A program made the position numbers and the translations under genes. A DNA stretch of 64,000 bases. It comes from Trichosphaerium sp. ATCC 40318. Taxonomy: Eukaryota > Discosea > Flabellinia > Trichosidae. The stretch spans positions 248,001 through 312,000 of the forward strand of contig JALMLS010000056.1 in the NCBI GenBank assembly GCA_038496445.1, in the 5' to 3' direction. A model generated the notes under the pieces. The model was not told the origin of the DNA and ran no database searches. It saw only the letters and a list, made by a program, of their open reading frames with translations. Every line of letters starts with the position of its first letter. The first letter of the stretch is position 1. This document shows positions 1 to 11,462 of the stretch, in pieces.

Positions 1-3000
1 AATTGATGATATTTTCACAAATCGTCCTTATGAAATATGTGTTAACGTTCATGGAGGTTGAAATGTAATTACCTTGTTTTGTAAGGGTGTAGTTGCATTC
101 ATTGTTTCCTTTGATAGAGAATGATTCAGATACTGAAATATCACATGACGAAGAAGATATTCTCACTTCATCTTGTCCTGGTTGGTCTTGTATCTCAGCA
201 GTACCATTCAACACTACACATCCACTCACGTCCAGAGATGCTCCAGTGTCTGCATGAAGTGTAGCCATTGAGTTCAGAGTAAAGTCACCTATGTTTATGG
301 TAAACGTAAGGATAGCACAGGTTTAGTCTTTTTGTTCATCTTACCAACGACACGAATATCATTGTTCAATACAAACTCATCAGCTACTGCTATACTTTGT
401 GGGATCACTATTGGCAATGGGCGGCACTTTATATTCGGTTCTCTCGGTTCGAAGTTGGAACAAGAATTATTGTTTGCATCACACAAGTAATTCCCAGAAA
501 GGCTGTTTCTATTATTGGGCACGTTGAACACAAAACTTGGACACCAAAACAAGTTGTTTGCCAATTGTCTACAAAAAACTGTTAGGCAACAGTTTTTCGC
601 ATTACGTACTTATTATTTATTTGCTCCAAGTATTTTGGTAATGCTCCATAAAGCATGTTATTTGATACATGCCTGCCCATATACGTGTTAGCAAATAAAT
701 AAAGCTACAACAAAGACGCACAGTTTAATCAATGACGCACAATTCGAAGGCAGTTGTCCTTGAATCTTGTTGTTCGTTATTTCCACGGTACGCAGCTGCA
801 CATTTTCTGTACACAAAGATGACGGAAGTGTACCTTCGAGTTGACATCCATTCAATCGTCTATTCAAAGCAAATCAAAAAACTGGTTTTCTTTTGTGGGT
901 TTAGATGCATACAAGGTTTCCAACTCTTCGTTTAATGTCTCTGGTATTGTACCGTGTATCATATTATAACTCAAATCACTTCGAAGAAGTTAAATACAGG
1001 TTCCGAATAAGCATAAAGTACTCACATTAACGTACTATTCCATGAAATTATAGTATCCAGAGTATCGTTAAAATTATTGTCAAAAGCAGTTCTAAACATA
1101 AGTATGAGTGAGTAGAGTTTCAAAAAGGTGACAAATGAATAGAGTGTAACATATTGTCACACGTGAACCGAAAAAAACTGTACACTTGGTTAAAAGACCC
1201 TAAAAACGGAGGCAAACTTCCAGTGAACATATTTTCCGCTATATTTCTTGAATGTAAAGGTCAGACACATAGAAATACAGAAAGGAGTTGTACATTTTAT
1301 TTCCTTCTATCTGACCATTAAAATTAGAGAATGACGAGAACTTATTGTTGCCCAGCTGCCTTACAACAATATAAGCCATATCAACACAAAATAGTCGTAC
1401 AAGTCACTAATATTTAACCCAATAAGCCATGAAGGGACATCGCCTGTCAATAGGTTGGACCCCAATGCCCTTATAGAAACGTTGATAACAGCCTTGTTTA
1501 ATAGTCACTTACACTGTTGATAAGGAGGAAGATGTTTCCATAGGTTCTGGAGGAAGTGAAGAAAATTGATTGCGAGTCAAGTATCTAACACAATTAATAT
1601 TAATTCTTGCTCCCAAAGGATATAATTATGTACAGGTAGTCTATAGTCATCATCCATTCCGGAATTGTCCCGTTAAAAGAATTTACTCTTAGGTCTCTAT
1701 AGTTATGAGTAAGTGGAATAATGAAGAAGATTAACAGTACAATTCTGTCATGAATGCACGCCGAAATGTCGTTGGAATTTCACCTGATATCGAAGACTCT
1801 GGCAAACGTCTATAAAAATAGTCAGCTATGGTTGAATAACAATTACATACAAAATAGTTAGATGCGGGAACGTTGAACTATCATACAAGTCAGGAAGGTC
1901 ATTCAAGTCCATTGGAACAGAGGAACCCCTTACAAATAGTACTTAACAAACTAGAAACAATAAAATAAGCGTACAGCTCCTGTACAGTACTGGAAAAATT
2001 GTTCAGTGAATACAGCTTAGTAACATTGGCTGTTATGGTGGTGTATGAAATATCCCTTATCACAACAATGTTACCCCGAGAAGAATGGTTATAACGTACA
2101 ACGCAGTCATTTGGCGACCATAGAATTCCTGAGGCAGTTCGCCAGTGATGTATTGAGAACCTGAAACCTGGCTAAAAAAGTAATGTGAATAATTAATACA
2201 AGCACAATCACTACTTATGCGAAGACGTACAAATGTGTCAAGTTGGGCCCTGGGGTTGGTACTATTCCATTTATCTTTGTATGCAGTGCACGACTAATTG
2301 TCTTTAATGTATGGGTTCATCTTAATATGACGTACAACTTGACCAGGTGTTGGAATGTTGTATTGAAAAAGTAAGGATCGAGAGTGTAGTTCAGATTTGT
2401 ACAATAATCCAAGTTCCTTAGAATCACGTGAGAATGAACAAGTTTTTTTTTTGATGTTTCGTACAACTCTTCTAGGTTTTTCAATTGCTTGATTTCTTTC
2501 GGTAAAGATGTAACATTGCTTTCAATAGTGCTACATAGTATATTAATATTGACTAGTTAGATGAGTTGTAGTACAGTATTTTAAGCAATTTAAGGTGTTG
2601 GATACAAGGAGGAATATCACCCACCGCTGAAATTAGTCTAATGTTTAGTCAGCAGTTTAATTAATTATTAATTAATATTGTATAAATAGATCGCACGTAA
2701 GGCTTTCTAGCGCCGATAGAACACAAAGTTTTGAAGCGTTTAAATCAGTCCTAATCCTACTTACTCTGATGAACAGTATTAGCTCTTTGATTAGAAAATC
2801 TCAATTTGTACAGAGTTAGTTCCTTTAGATTTTGCAGTTTTGTAAAGTCTACTTCGCCTTCTGTTATTGTGCTGACTTTGATGCTTCTAACACATAGTTA
2901 CACGGTGAGAACATCTTTTTGGGAACTTCACTTACACTTTCACCAAAGTCGAGATGCTATTTAAATCGCCCAGGGTTGCTTTTTGGCCATCATAATCTCT

Positions 3001-3249
3001 TTTGATAAGCGTTAGCATATTGGAAACAAACCTTTCTTTAAATGTAGAGTACTCTTACATTTCTGTAATATTACCGTCGTTGTCACATGTAAGAGGAGTT
3101 TTACAATCCTACGAGCAAGTAAATTTTTTATTAACCTGGTTTATCGTCATAAAGCGCACGTGGTCGGAAAATATGTTTTTCCATAGCCCTTGAGCAGAAC
3201 ATAATAATATTAATGAAGCTAAAACGAAAATACTGCAGTTGTATGTCAT
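1..3249 (-). CDS. LRR cell-surface protein, copy 1 (3' end outside window)
   Basis: Many-exon minus-strand gene, close paralogue of its neighbour. The chosen start is the ATG at 3249; it opens a hydrophobic signal peptide ending near LLCSAQG. After a short intron comes a cysteine-flanked LRR cap (TPLTCDNDGNITEM) and then about one plant-type LRR per short exon. The C-terminal ectodomain (about 565 down to 60) carries a motif shared with copy 2 (VLNNDIR) and ends in KISSI just before the window edge. By comparison with copy 2, a transmembrane helix and basic tail should follow outside. Role inferred: surface recognition or adhesion. Between NDIRVV and GDFTLNSM the frame changes near 290-345; this can be read as an intron absent from copy 2 or as a frameshift. 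I did not resolve every LRR exon. Confidence 0.6.
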
Positions 3250-3626
3250 ACAGTGCGTACTCCAAGTGTGCTTTGGAACTTAGCTCACAATTATTATCCG
3301 TTAGTATTAAGTCACAATTAATTATCCGCCAGATCTTTCGGCAAGATATTTGATCTGAAGCATTTGTGGCTTGGGTTACTTGTTCGCGAAAAAAATATGG
3401 GGAAATTTCTAGCGCTAATAAATTGTGACTTCCTGCTATCGCTTGTTCGAGCACTATTTAGGCAAGTACACATCACAGGAGTCATAAAACGCTGTTAAAA
3501 CTGTGACACGATGTACACTGTCAAGTAACTTCGAAACCAATCGGAAAAACACGCGCAACAGTAATACACTTTAATAACATGTTGTTTTCATATTTACTCC
3601 TGTAAAATAATGTTGCAATTAATGGT
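3250..3626. other. Intergenic spacer between the two LRR genes
   Basis: This 377-base stretch lies between the signal-peptide exon of copy 1 and the stop codon of copy 2. It should contain the copy-1 promoter and the copy-2 3' end. I see no coding signal; the open frame on the minus strand continues from the copy-1 leader by chance. Confidence 0.5.
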
Positions 3627-6600
3627 CTACGGCTTTGCAGTTGCTTCTACTTTGTTTGTATGTCTAGCACGACGATAAGTAAAAGGGAAGATCCTGTGTC
3701 TCAAGGAAGGTATTAAAAAGACGAGAATCAAGATTAGTATCACGAGAAGGAATACAATGGCCACTGCAACACCAGCCACAATCCCAATAGATGTTCCATC
3801 TGACCCACAAGAGTTAATTGATGATATTTTCACGAATTGTTCTTAGTAGAATGATTAGATCGTAGAGAGTTAAACCGTGAGGAGTACCTCGTTTTGTAAC
3901 TGCGTAGTTGCATTCATTGTTTCCTTTGATTGAGAATGATTCAGATACTGAAATATCACATGACGAAGAAGATATTCTCACTTCATCTTGTCCTGGTTGG
4001 TCTTGTATCTCAGCAGTACCATTCAACACTACACATCCACTCACGTTCATAGATGCTCCAGTGTCTGCATGAAGTGTCGCCATTGAATTGAGACTAAAGT
4101 CTCCTATAGTCAAATAAATATGTTGGATTGTAGTTTCTTTTGTTGTCGTACCAATGATACGAATGTCATTGTTCAATACAAACTCATCAACTACTGCTAT
4201 ATCTTGTATAACCTCTATTGGTAGGGGTCGGCAATCTAATTCTTGGCTGAGTCTAAATGTAGAGCAAGGATCATTGTTGTCATCACACAGGTAGTTTGTA
4301 TCAACATTATAATTTTCACCGATCGAAAACCATTCTGATGATTTTGGACACCAAAAAAAGTTGTTTGCCAAGTTTCTACGAAAAAAATAAGAAACCAGAG
4401 TACCTCCTGTGTTCATACAAATTGTCAAAGTCTTCATATCTTGGTAGTGCACCGTAAAGCATGTTATAAGATAAATCCCTTGTACAATGTTACTAAGTAT
4501 TACAACAACGCAAAAAAATGTACAGTGATATCAAGTTGACTTGGGATTTAGAAGGTAGCTGTCCACGAAAGCTGTTGTTAGACATTTCCAGAATCGCCAT
4601 TGGCTTTCGGAAGAGGTATAAAGGGATTGTGCCCTCAAGTTGACATCCATTCAATCGTCTATTTAAGCAAAGCAATCAAAAACTAGTTTCGTTGGTATTT
4701 AATCATACAAACTTTTCAACATATCAGTTAACCTCTGTGGTATTGTACCGTGTATCATATTATTGCTCAAATCGCTTAACAACAACTCAGCGAAGGTTAA
4801 GCCAACTAGAAAGCGCTTACATTGATGTGCTGTTCCAAGTAATTACAGTATCTAACGTATCATTGAAATTGTTATGAGAAGCAAATCTAAAGATATCATT
4901 TAGAGGAAACAAGTTTTTTTTTGCAATGTTCGACTCGGTACACTTGTTTGCATGATTTTAAGGCTGAAGGCAAAGCTCCTTCGAAACTATTATGTGATAT
5001 GTCACTAATGAAAAATCAATATGCTAGATATAAAGCTCAAATGACGAACATAGTATCGGCTCTGATTACTTCAGTCATATTTGAGAAAGACGAAAAATCA
5101 TTGTTGTCCAGCTCTCTTTACAAAATGTTAAGGCTAGACTAAGCATGCAACAACTTACAAGTACGTAATATTTAATTCAAGTAACCACAAGGGAACAGGG
5201 CCATTAAATAGGTTGGAACTCAACGACCTAATACAATAATTTATAACTAATACAATGTAAAACAAAGCGAAGTTGACTTACCAAAACTTATGGCTGAGCG
5301 TATCTGGAATATAAACTGAAGGAATCACAGACAAGTTATTATCACCCAAATTCCTAGGCAAGTTGTAAAGGTTACTTGTACCAGGTGAAGACTTCACGTA
5401 CAAGTACTGTATATTCAACATCAAGATCCATGCGGGAATCGTACCATTAAAATAGTTCGAGCTAAGATCTCTACAATTACGAGTAAATGCAACAATGAAG
5501 GAGTGGTAACCATTACAATTCTATCAATCCATCTCTTTCTAGCTTCATTGGGATTTCACCTGATAAGGAAGAGGCTGGCACACGTCTACAAAAATAGTCA
5601 GCTATGTTTGAAGAATAAAATTACATACAAAATAGTTAGATGCGGGAACGTTGAATTATCATACAAGTCAGGAAGGTCATTCAAGTCCATTGGAACAGAA
5701 GAACCCCTTACAAATAGTACTTAACCAAACACAAACAATAAAAAAGCGTACAGCTCCTTTACAGTGCCAGAAAATCTGCTTGAAGGTGAGTACAACATAC
5801 TTATGTTGGCCGTTATGTTGGTGTATGAAATATCCCTTGATACAACTATGTTAGTCCAAGAAGAATGTGTATAACGTACAGTGCAGTCATTTCACGATTA
5901 TAAAATTCTTGAGGCAGTTCACCGGTGATGTATTGAGAACCTGAAACTTGGCTGATATAGAAATGGGTACAATTAGTACAAGCATAATAATTACTTATGT
6001 AGGCGTACAAATGTGTCAAGTTGGGTCCTGGAGTTGGTACTATTCCATTTATCTTTGTATGCATTGCACGACTAATGTATATTAAAGTACTAGTTCATCT
6101 CAATATGACGTACAACTTGACCAGGTGTGGGAATGTTGTATTGAAAAAGTAGGGATCAAGAGTGTAGTTCAGATTTGTACAATAATCCAAGTTCCTTATT
6201 TTGAAAAACCCACGTGAGTAGAGGTACTACAAAACGTTATTTTGCGTACAACTCGGTCAGATTTGTCAAGTTTTCTATTTCGCCCTTTATATGCGTAAGT
6301 CTAGGACTTGAAAGCGTACTAACGATATCATTAGTAGGTTTAACTTTCTGGGCGAAGAGTACAGTTTGTTAAGTGATTGAAGTTCTTGTAAACACCATCC
6401 AAAATAATGAAAAGGGCCCATTATGCTGTTATGGTAGTAAGTAAGTGCACGTTGATATAAGTATAAGGTACCTAAGAGTCTCTAAGGCCGGTAGACCACA
6501 AAAAATTGACGACTTGAAATATCTTAGCTGGCGGAAATCACTTATACTACAACAAAATTAAGGTTAAAACTGTTTTAGGCTAAAAACGTACAGTGTTACT

Positions 6601-7011
6601 TCCCTTAGATTTACAAGCCTTGAAAAATTCGCACCATAGAAAGGTAAGTAGTCTGTTTTGAGGTATCTACAAGGCAAATGAGATAACACTAACTTTGGAA
6701 ATACTACTTACAACTTTGTTAATGTTGTAATATTATTTAACAAGGATAGCCTAGCGCTTCCACCTTCAAAGTAACTACAACTGGCATTAGATTTTCGAGT
6801 AATAAATAAGAGTGTTCCCGTACATCTCTGTTATAAGGTTTTTGGAGTCGCAAGTAATAGAGGTGGTGTTGCAACCCTACAAGCCAATTGTTATTAAGCT
6901 ATTAATACGGTTTGAACCCACGTGTATAGAAAGCAAAGGCCATAGATATGTTTTTTGAGCTAAGCTCAGCAATAGAAACGATGATACAAGTAATTCCAGG
7001 ATAATACCCAT
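3627..7011 (-). CDS. LRR cell-surface protein, copy 2
   Basis: Complete tandem paralogue of copy 1. The start ATG (7011) opens a signal peptide (MGIILELLVSSFLLLSLAQ). The mature N-terminus has a CDSKNLITEM cap, then LRRs of the LxGxIP plant type (for example LEGTIPLYLF near 4620), most on separate short exons. A cysteine-containing ectodomain (4400-3900) follows, then the motif CGSDGTSIGIVAG, a long hydrophobic transmembrane segment and a short basic cytoplasmic tail ending KVEATAKP. The architecture is a single-pass LRR receptor-like protein without a kinase domain. It could bind an extracellular ligand or other cells; no ligand can be inferred. Exon borders in the LRR region are only partly resolved. 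Confidence 0.65.
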
Positions 7012-7296
7012 AGCTAGTACGCACGCGTGAGCTTGAACAGTGGAGGGTGTAAAGCTAATGTGACCTTTAATTAAGTGAAAAGAATTGGCAAAAACCGGGT
7101 ACGTCACGATTTTATGAAGGATTACTGTATGGCGCCAAAATTGAAACTTTGTCAAAGAAAGCACATTCATGCAGAGAATATGGTGTACTATCACATGATT
7201 TGTCGTATTATTATAAATCCATACGGCCTTCTTTATGCGGCTTGGGTTTTTTTTTATTTCTACCGCGAATTGGGTTTTTTTTCTTCACATTTTCGT

Positions 7297-9896
7297 TCAA
7301 ACATTATTGTTCCAGCCTCTACGAGCGTTTAGGACATCTTCAACGGTGTAAAGACTAGTCCAAGGTATATCTTCAAAGAAATACTTGTATACATTCCTCA
7401 CCAAACCTTCGTTGAAAGGATTCTTCTCTTTGCCAGCTAGCGAACAGTGAAGGACAAAAAAGATACTACCCAAAAAAAAATTCAAAAAGTTTTGGTCTTG
7501 GTGGATACCGGAGTCCTTCAAATAGTCATAACGTCTTTGGTTTGTAACTTCATTAGCAGTTAAATCTTTTGTTATACACAATGAGATTTGCTGATAAAGA
7601 ACAAATGATTCCCAGATACCGTTTGCAAAGTGAAACAACATTAGAGTGTAAAGCATTGGCTCTTTTAGAAAGTAATATGATATTGACTTATTGAGTGGGA
7701 AGAAATCAGGTTGCTCTGGATCTGCTGTCATCGCTAGAAGAAAAAAAAATCACGTGAGCAAGAGGAGTAGCGGGTTTTTTGCAAGAAGAATAAATTGATA
7801 ACGTACTGATGATGAGAATTCTACAAAAGTAGACATGAAGAGCGATGACAGAAAGAAGGATTACAATAAACATCTTGTGATTTTTCTCACCAATGGCGTT
7901 GTTCAACCAAGCGCAATAATGGTCGAATTTGGATACACATCTATCTGTTACTTTACAATGTTTACTACGTATCGGCTTCATCAGCTAAAAGAATTCTATT
8001 AAGATCACATATAAAGCAAAACTTATCTAAAAACTTACCATATCTGTACCACAAATATCAGGTACAAATCGATTTTCTCGTACTCGTTTCATAAAGTGCT
8101 AAAAAAAAGTGAGTTTTGAAAACTCTAGACAAATATTTTTCTTATTTTTTTCGTACCTTTTTGTCGTCGTCTAAATTTGTATCAAGATACCCTATTCATA
8201 AATATAAGTTTTCTTCATATACACAAATATTATGTATTTCTTTTCAGTTATATTATACCTGGATTAGAAAACTTCATGTACAAGTGCATTAAGGAGAAGC
8301 AAATATTCAGTGCAAAAAAAGCATAATTCTCAGTTACATAGCCGTTTTCATTTAGACTCCAGAATACTTTCATTAAATAAAATACTGTAGAGAGACCATA
8401 AAGACCCCAAAAAAATCCAACCTAAAGAGATAACCTTGGTCAGAAATGAAAACAAAAAAAATTACTCACGTGGAAAGTTGTTCCTTCATCAGTGCCAAGG
8501 AAAGTATGACCCCAAACGATATTTACAACGAGTGTTATAACCCCAACAACACCGAATCCAACCCAAATATTAAAAAACTCAACAGTCATCCTAAGCATTA
8601 TGTATGTTAGGTCCTGATGCTCTTAGGAGTTACATGCGCACCAGAAAATAAGGGTGCTGACCCAAGGAATAGCGATCCATCTAATCCTATTCATAACGCT
8701 CTATGTACGAGTCAGAGTTATAAAAGGGATTCTTATTAGTTGTACCTCGCGTAAGAAATGTTTGTCATTATAATAAGGAATAGCCATCCTTGTAAGATAG
8801 TATGCTATACCTAATCTGTCTTTTCTCTGTGCCTTTTGTGCTGCTGTTTGCCCAGATACGTCTCTTATCATTAGTGTTGCTCCTTGTTGTATTAAAGTCT
8901 TGACAGCCAACTTTTTTCCATTAGAAGACGCCCAATGAAGCGCTGTCATGCCCTATACAACAAATTAGAAAAAAATTTATTATGACCAATAATGCTTTAC
9001 CTTATTATCTCGAGCGTCTAGGTTAGCCCCACAAGATATTAAATATCTCAATATATTATTATGACCCTGGTACGCGGCCCAGTGAAGTGATGTATGACCT
9101 ACAAAAGTTACATGAATTATTTTACTAAAAAAGGAGAAGATTTTAATTCTTACCTGCATTGTCTGTTGCATCAGGATCAAAGCGGTCATCAATAATGTTT
9201 AAGTAATGTAAGATACGGATATGTCCATTTTGTGAAGCAATGTGTAATGGACGGTAACCCTAAATAACCATGTGAGCCCAAGGCAACAGCACTTTTTATG
9301 TGTCAAGTTTTCACAATAAAAAAACCACGCACTTTTTCGTCTTTTTTGTAAATGTCAGCACCTGCTTCAACAAGCATGTGAAAAATGCTTGGGTCACCGT
9401 TAGCAGCTGACCAATGTAATGGTGTTTGTCTGAACTTGTTCGTATTCTCAACACCTACAAGAGAATCTCCACCTGAGGCAAAAAATTAGACTTCAGTTTT
9501 GTACCACGTCGGTTTTTTTTAAAAGGTTCCCATTACGCTTCTTTTGCATTTTTCACGCGTGAGAAGTATAATTGTGCGGTTTTTGACTTGTTTTCATAAA
9601 AGCAAAGATTTATGAATGCAATCAAGTGTTGACATCGTGCCATTTTTGAGAAGGTACTGCACAACGTTTAAATGACCATGGTAGGCAGCCCAATGTAAAC
9701 AAGTTTCCCCAACTTCGTCACGCTTCCATATTTGTACTCCTAGTGCGTATTAGAATGGTTTAGTACCAATTATTACCTTTTTCCAGAAGTTCGCGTGCTT
9801 TACGGACATCACCCGTTTTGCACGCCTCAAGTAGCTCGTCTTGGGACTATATTGTAAATGCGTGAAGTAATCTTTACAATTAACAAAACATACCAT
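7297..9896 (-). CDS. Ankyrin-repeat DHHC-type palmitoyltransferase (Akr1/HIP14-like)
   Basis: S-acyltransferase predicted to palmitoylate substrate cysteines at Golgi or endosomal membranes. The ATG at 9896-9894 is followed at once by an intron (gtatgt...atatag), after which the reading is SQDELLEACKTGDVRKAREL. Ankyrin repeats follow across several exons (TSLHWAAYQGHNNILRYL, MTALHWASSNGKKLAVKTL), then transmembrane segments, the cysteine-rich catalytic core (SKHCKVTDRCVSKFDHYCAW) and further transmembrane helices, ending EDVLNARRGWNNNV. The catalytic tetrapeptide is DHYC, as in yeast Akr1, rather than DHHC. The intron at about 7806-7734 contains TCACGTGA. The gene starts 115 bases from the divergent methyltransferase gene. 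Confidence 0.88.
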
Positions 9897-10011
9897 AAAC
9901 ACTACAATAAAACTATGCTATTAACACTACGCGGTGGTAACGTCGTTTGTAGTACAATTCTGAGTTTTCAACATAATTCTTTTTTAAAATTGAGTTTGTG
10001 CAAGTGTAGCA
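9897..10011. promoter_or_regulatory. Short divergent intergenic region (shared promoter)
   Basis: Only 115 bases separate the start codons of the minus-strand acyltransferase and the plus-strand methyltransferase, so both 5' regions must lie here or overlap. I recognise no specific element. Confidence 0.5.
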
Positions 10012-11110
10012 ATGAAGCACATTGTTATGGGCACCATGGGGATTGGGGCGTTCGCCCTAGGTGTTTACTGTACCGTGAAATTGACGGCACCCAAACCGGC
10101 TCCAATCGTTTCTAAAAACGGCCCAGAAAGGTACGCAGACGTTATACTACGCCACACGGTGTACCGACGCAAACGAACTTACAAATATCTTATTTCGCTC
10201 AAGTGCACCCTAGAAGCCACTTAGAAATATGGAATGATCTCGCAGGTGTATTTGACACAAAAGTATGCGACAAAGAGCATTACGTGTGGGGTCTCGCCTC
10301 TATGCGCCGAAAGAGTACGTAGGCAATACACCTACAACTTTCCACGCGTCTTAGTGTCATAGTCATTTCTCAGGCTAGAGGGAACGTCTTAGAGGTTGCC
10401 GGAGGCACAGGAGTGAACCTAAGCTACTACAAGGAGCCTATCCTCACAGGCGGTGTAAAACATCTCACTGTAACCGATTTCGCACCAAATATGGTCAACG
10501 TCATAAAGGATAAATTATCAAAGTTTACACCGAAGACACAAACAAATGTTGATGTTCAGTGCATGTCAGTTGAATCTCTTGATTTCCCTGATAATACATT
10601 TGATACTGTTATAGATACGTTTGGTCTATGTAGCTTTAAAAATCCTATTAAAGGCTTACAAGGTAAGAAGAGTAAATTGTTTGTAACGAATTTGACTTTT
10701 ATAACAAAAAATCTTGTGGTCGACATTTTGACCAGTTTACTGAAGAGTTAGAATACATTTTTTGTATTCATTTGCTTACTTGATTATATATAGAAATGAA
10801 TAGAGTATGTAAAGAAGATGGTCAGATATTGCTATTAGAACATGGAACTAGTTCTTTGCTTGGTTGGTGAGTAATATTTTTTGGATATCACTACTATGTT
10901 GTTATCAACTTATCTCGTAATAGGTACCTTGACAAATCAGCGCATAAACATCACGAGGATTACGGATGTTGGTGGAACAGAGACATTAAAAAGATTGTTA
11001 ATGACGCTGGACTTAAGCCAACAAAACTGCAACGACCTTGGTCTCATTTTGGGACAACGTACTTTTTCGTTGCTCGCCCTACAAAGAGCACTACAACGTC
11101 GCAATCATAA
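10012..11110 (+). CDS. Membrane-anchored class I SAM-dependent methyltransferase (METTL7/Oms1-like)
   Basis: Five exons (10012-10130, 10214-10314, 10363-10662, 10794-10866, 10924-11110) join in phase to 259 residues. An N-terminal hydrophobic anchor (residues 4-24, GTMGIGAFALGVYC) suggests an organelle or ER membrane. The SAM-binding motif I is VLEVAGGTGVN (about residues 80-90), and later motifs include DTVIDTFGLCSF and QILLLEHGTSS. The stretch FDTKVCDKEHYVWGL followed by MRRK resembles the pre-motif region of METTL7- and UbiE-like enzymes. The substrate is unknown; lipid or quinone methylation is possible. Intron starts are GTACGC, GTACGT, GTAAGA and GTGAGT. Confidence 0.82.
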
Positions 11111-11246
11111 GCAAACCCAAAATTCTTGTAATATACACCTACCATACAATTCCCTCCGTCATTTATTATGTCTGTTTTAGAACTGAGCCTAAAGTATCCT
11201 TGACATAACAGTTTTTCTTTAGTATCATTTCACGTTACTTGCGTAC

Positions 11247-11333
11247 TTAGCTATCTAAGTCTATTGCTTCGATAAAAATCATGTATGCTGCGCCTACATA
11301 TGCAATTGTTTGTACCAAGAATGCATAAGCCAT
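11247..11333 (-). CDS. Possible small single-pass membrane protein
   Basis: A minus-strand frame reads MAYAFLVQTIAYVGAAYMIF and ends EAIDLDS; the frame stays open upstream to about 11390 (NKLRNSKTVLSLNI). One hydrophobic helix with a basic upstream flank looks like a real membrane segment. It lies in a 350-base gap between the 3' ends of the methyltransferase and kinase genes. An upstream exon may exist, but I cannot define it. Not recognised; it could be chance. Confidence 0.25.
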   Translation of the reverse strand: MAYAFLVQTIAYVGAAYMIFIEAIDLDS

Positions 11334-11462
11334 AATATTTAATGAAAGAACTGTTTTTGAATTTCTTAGTTTATTCTTTACTACCAGAGCTTTTTTTAGA
11401 TGTTACGTACTGGCAGATTAAAAAGAAAAGAAGTTGTAGGCAAAGGTTATGGTACAATATTT

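Larger units (their letters stand above)
1..7011. repeat. Tandem duplication of a ~3.8 kb LRR gene unit
   Basis: Long near-identical stretches recur at a constant offset of about 3.78-3.82 kb: 98-250 matches 3913-4080, 1858-1925 matches 5637-5704, and 2227-2283 matches 6005-6061. Exonic and intronic segments are both conserved, pointing to a recent DNA-level tandem duplication. Other parts have diverged strongly. Confidence 0.8.
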
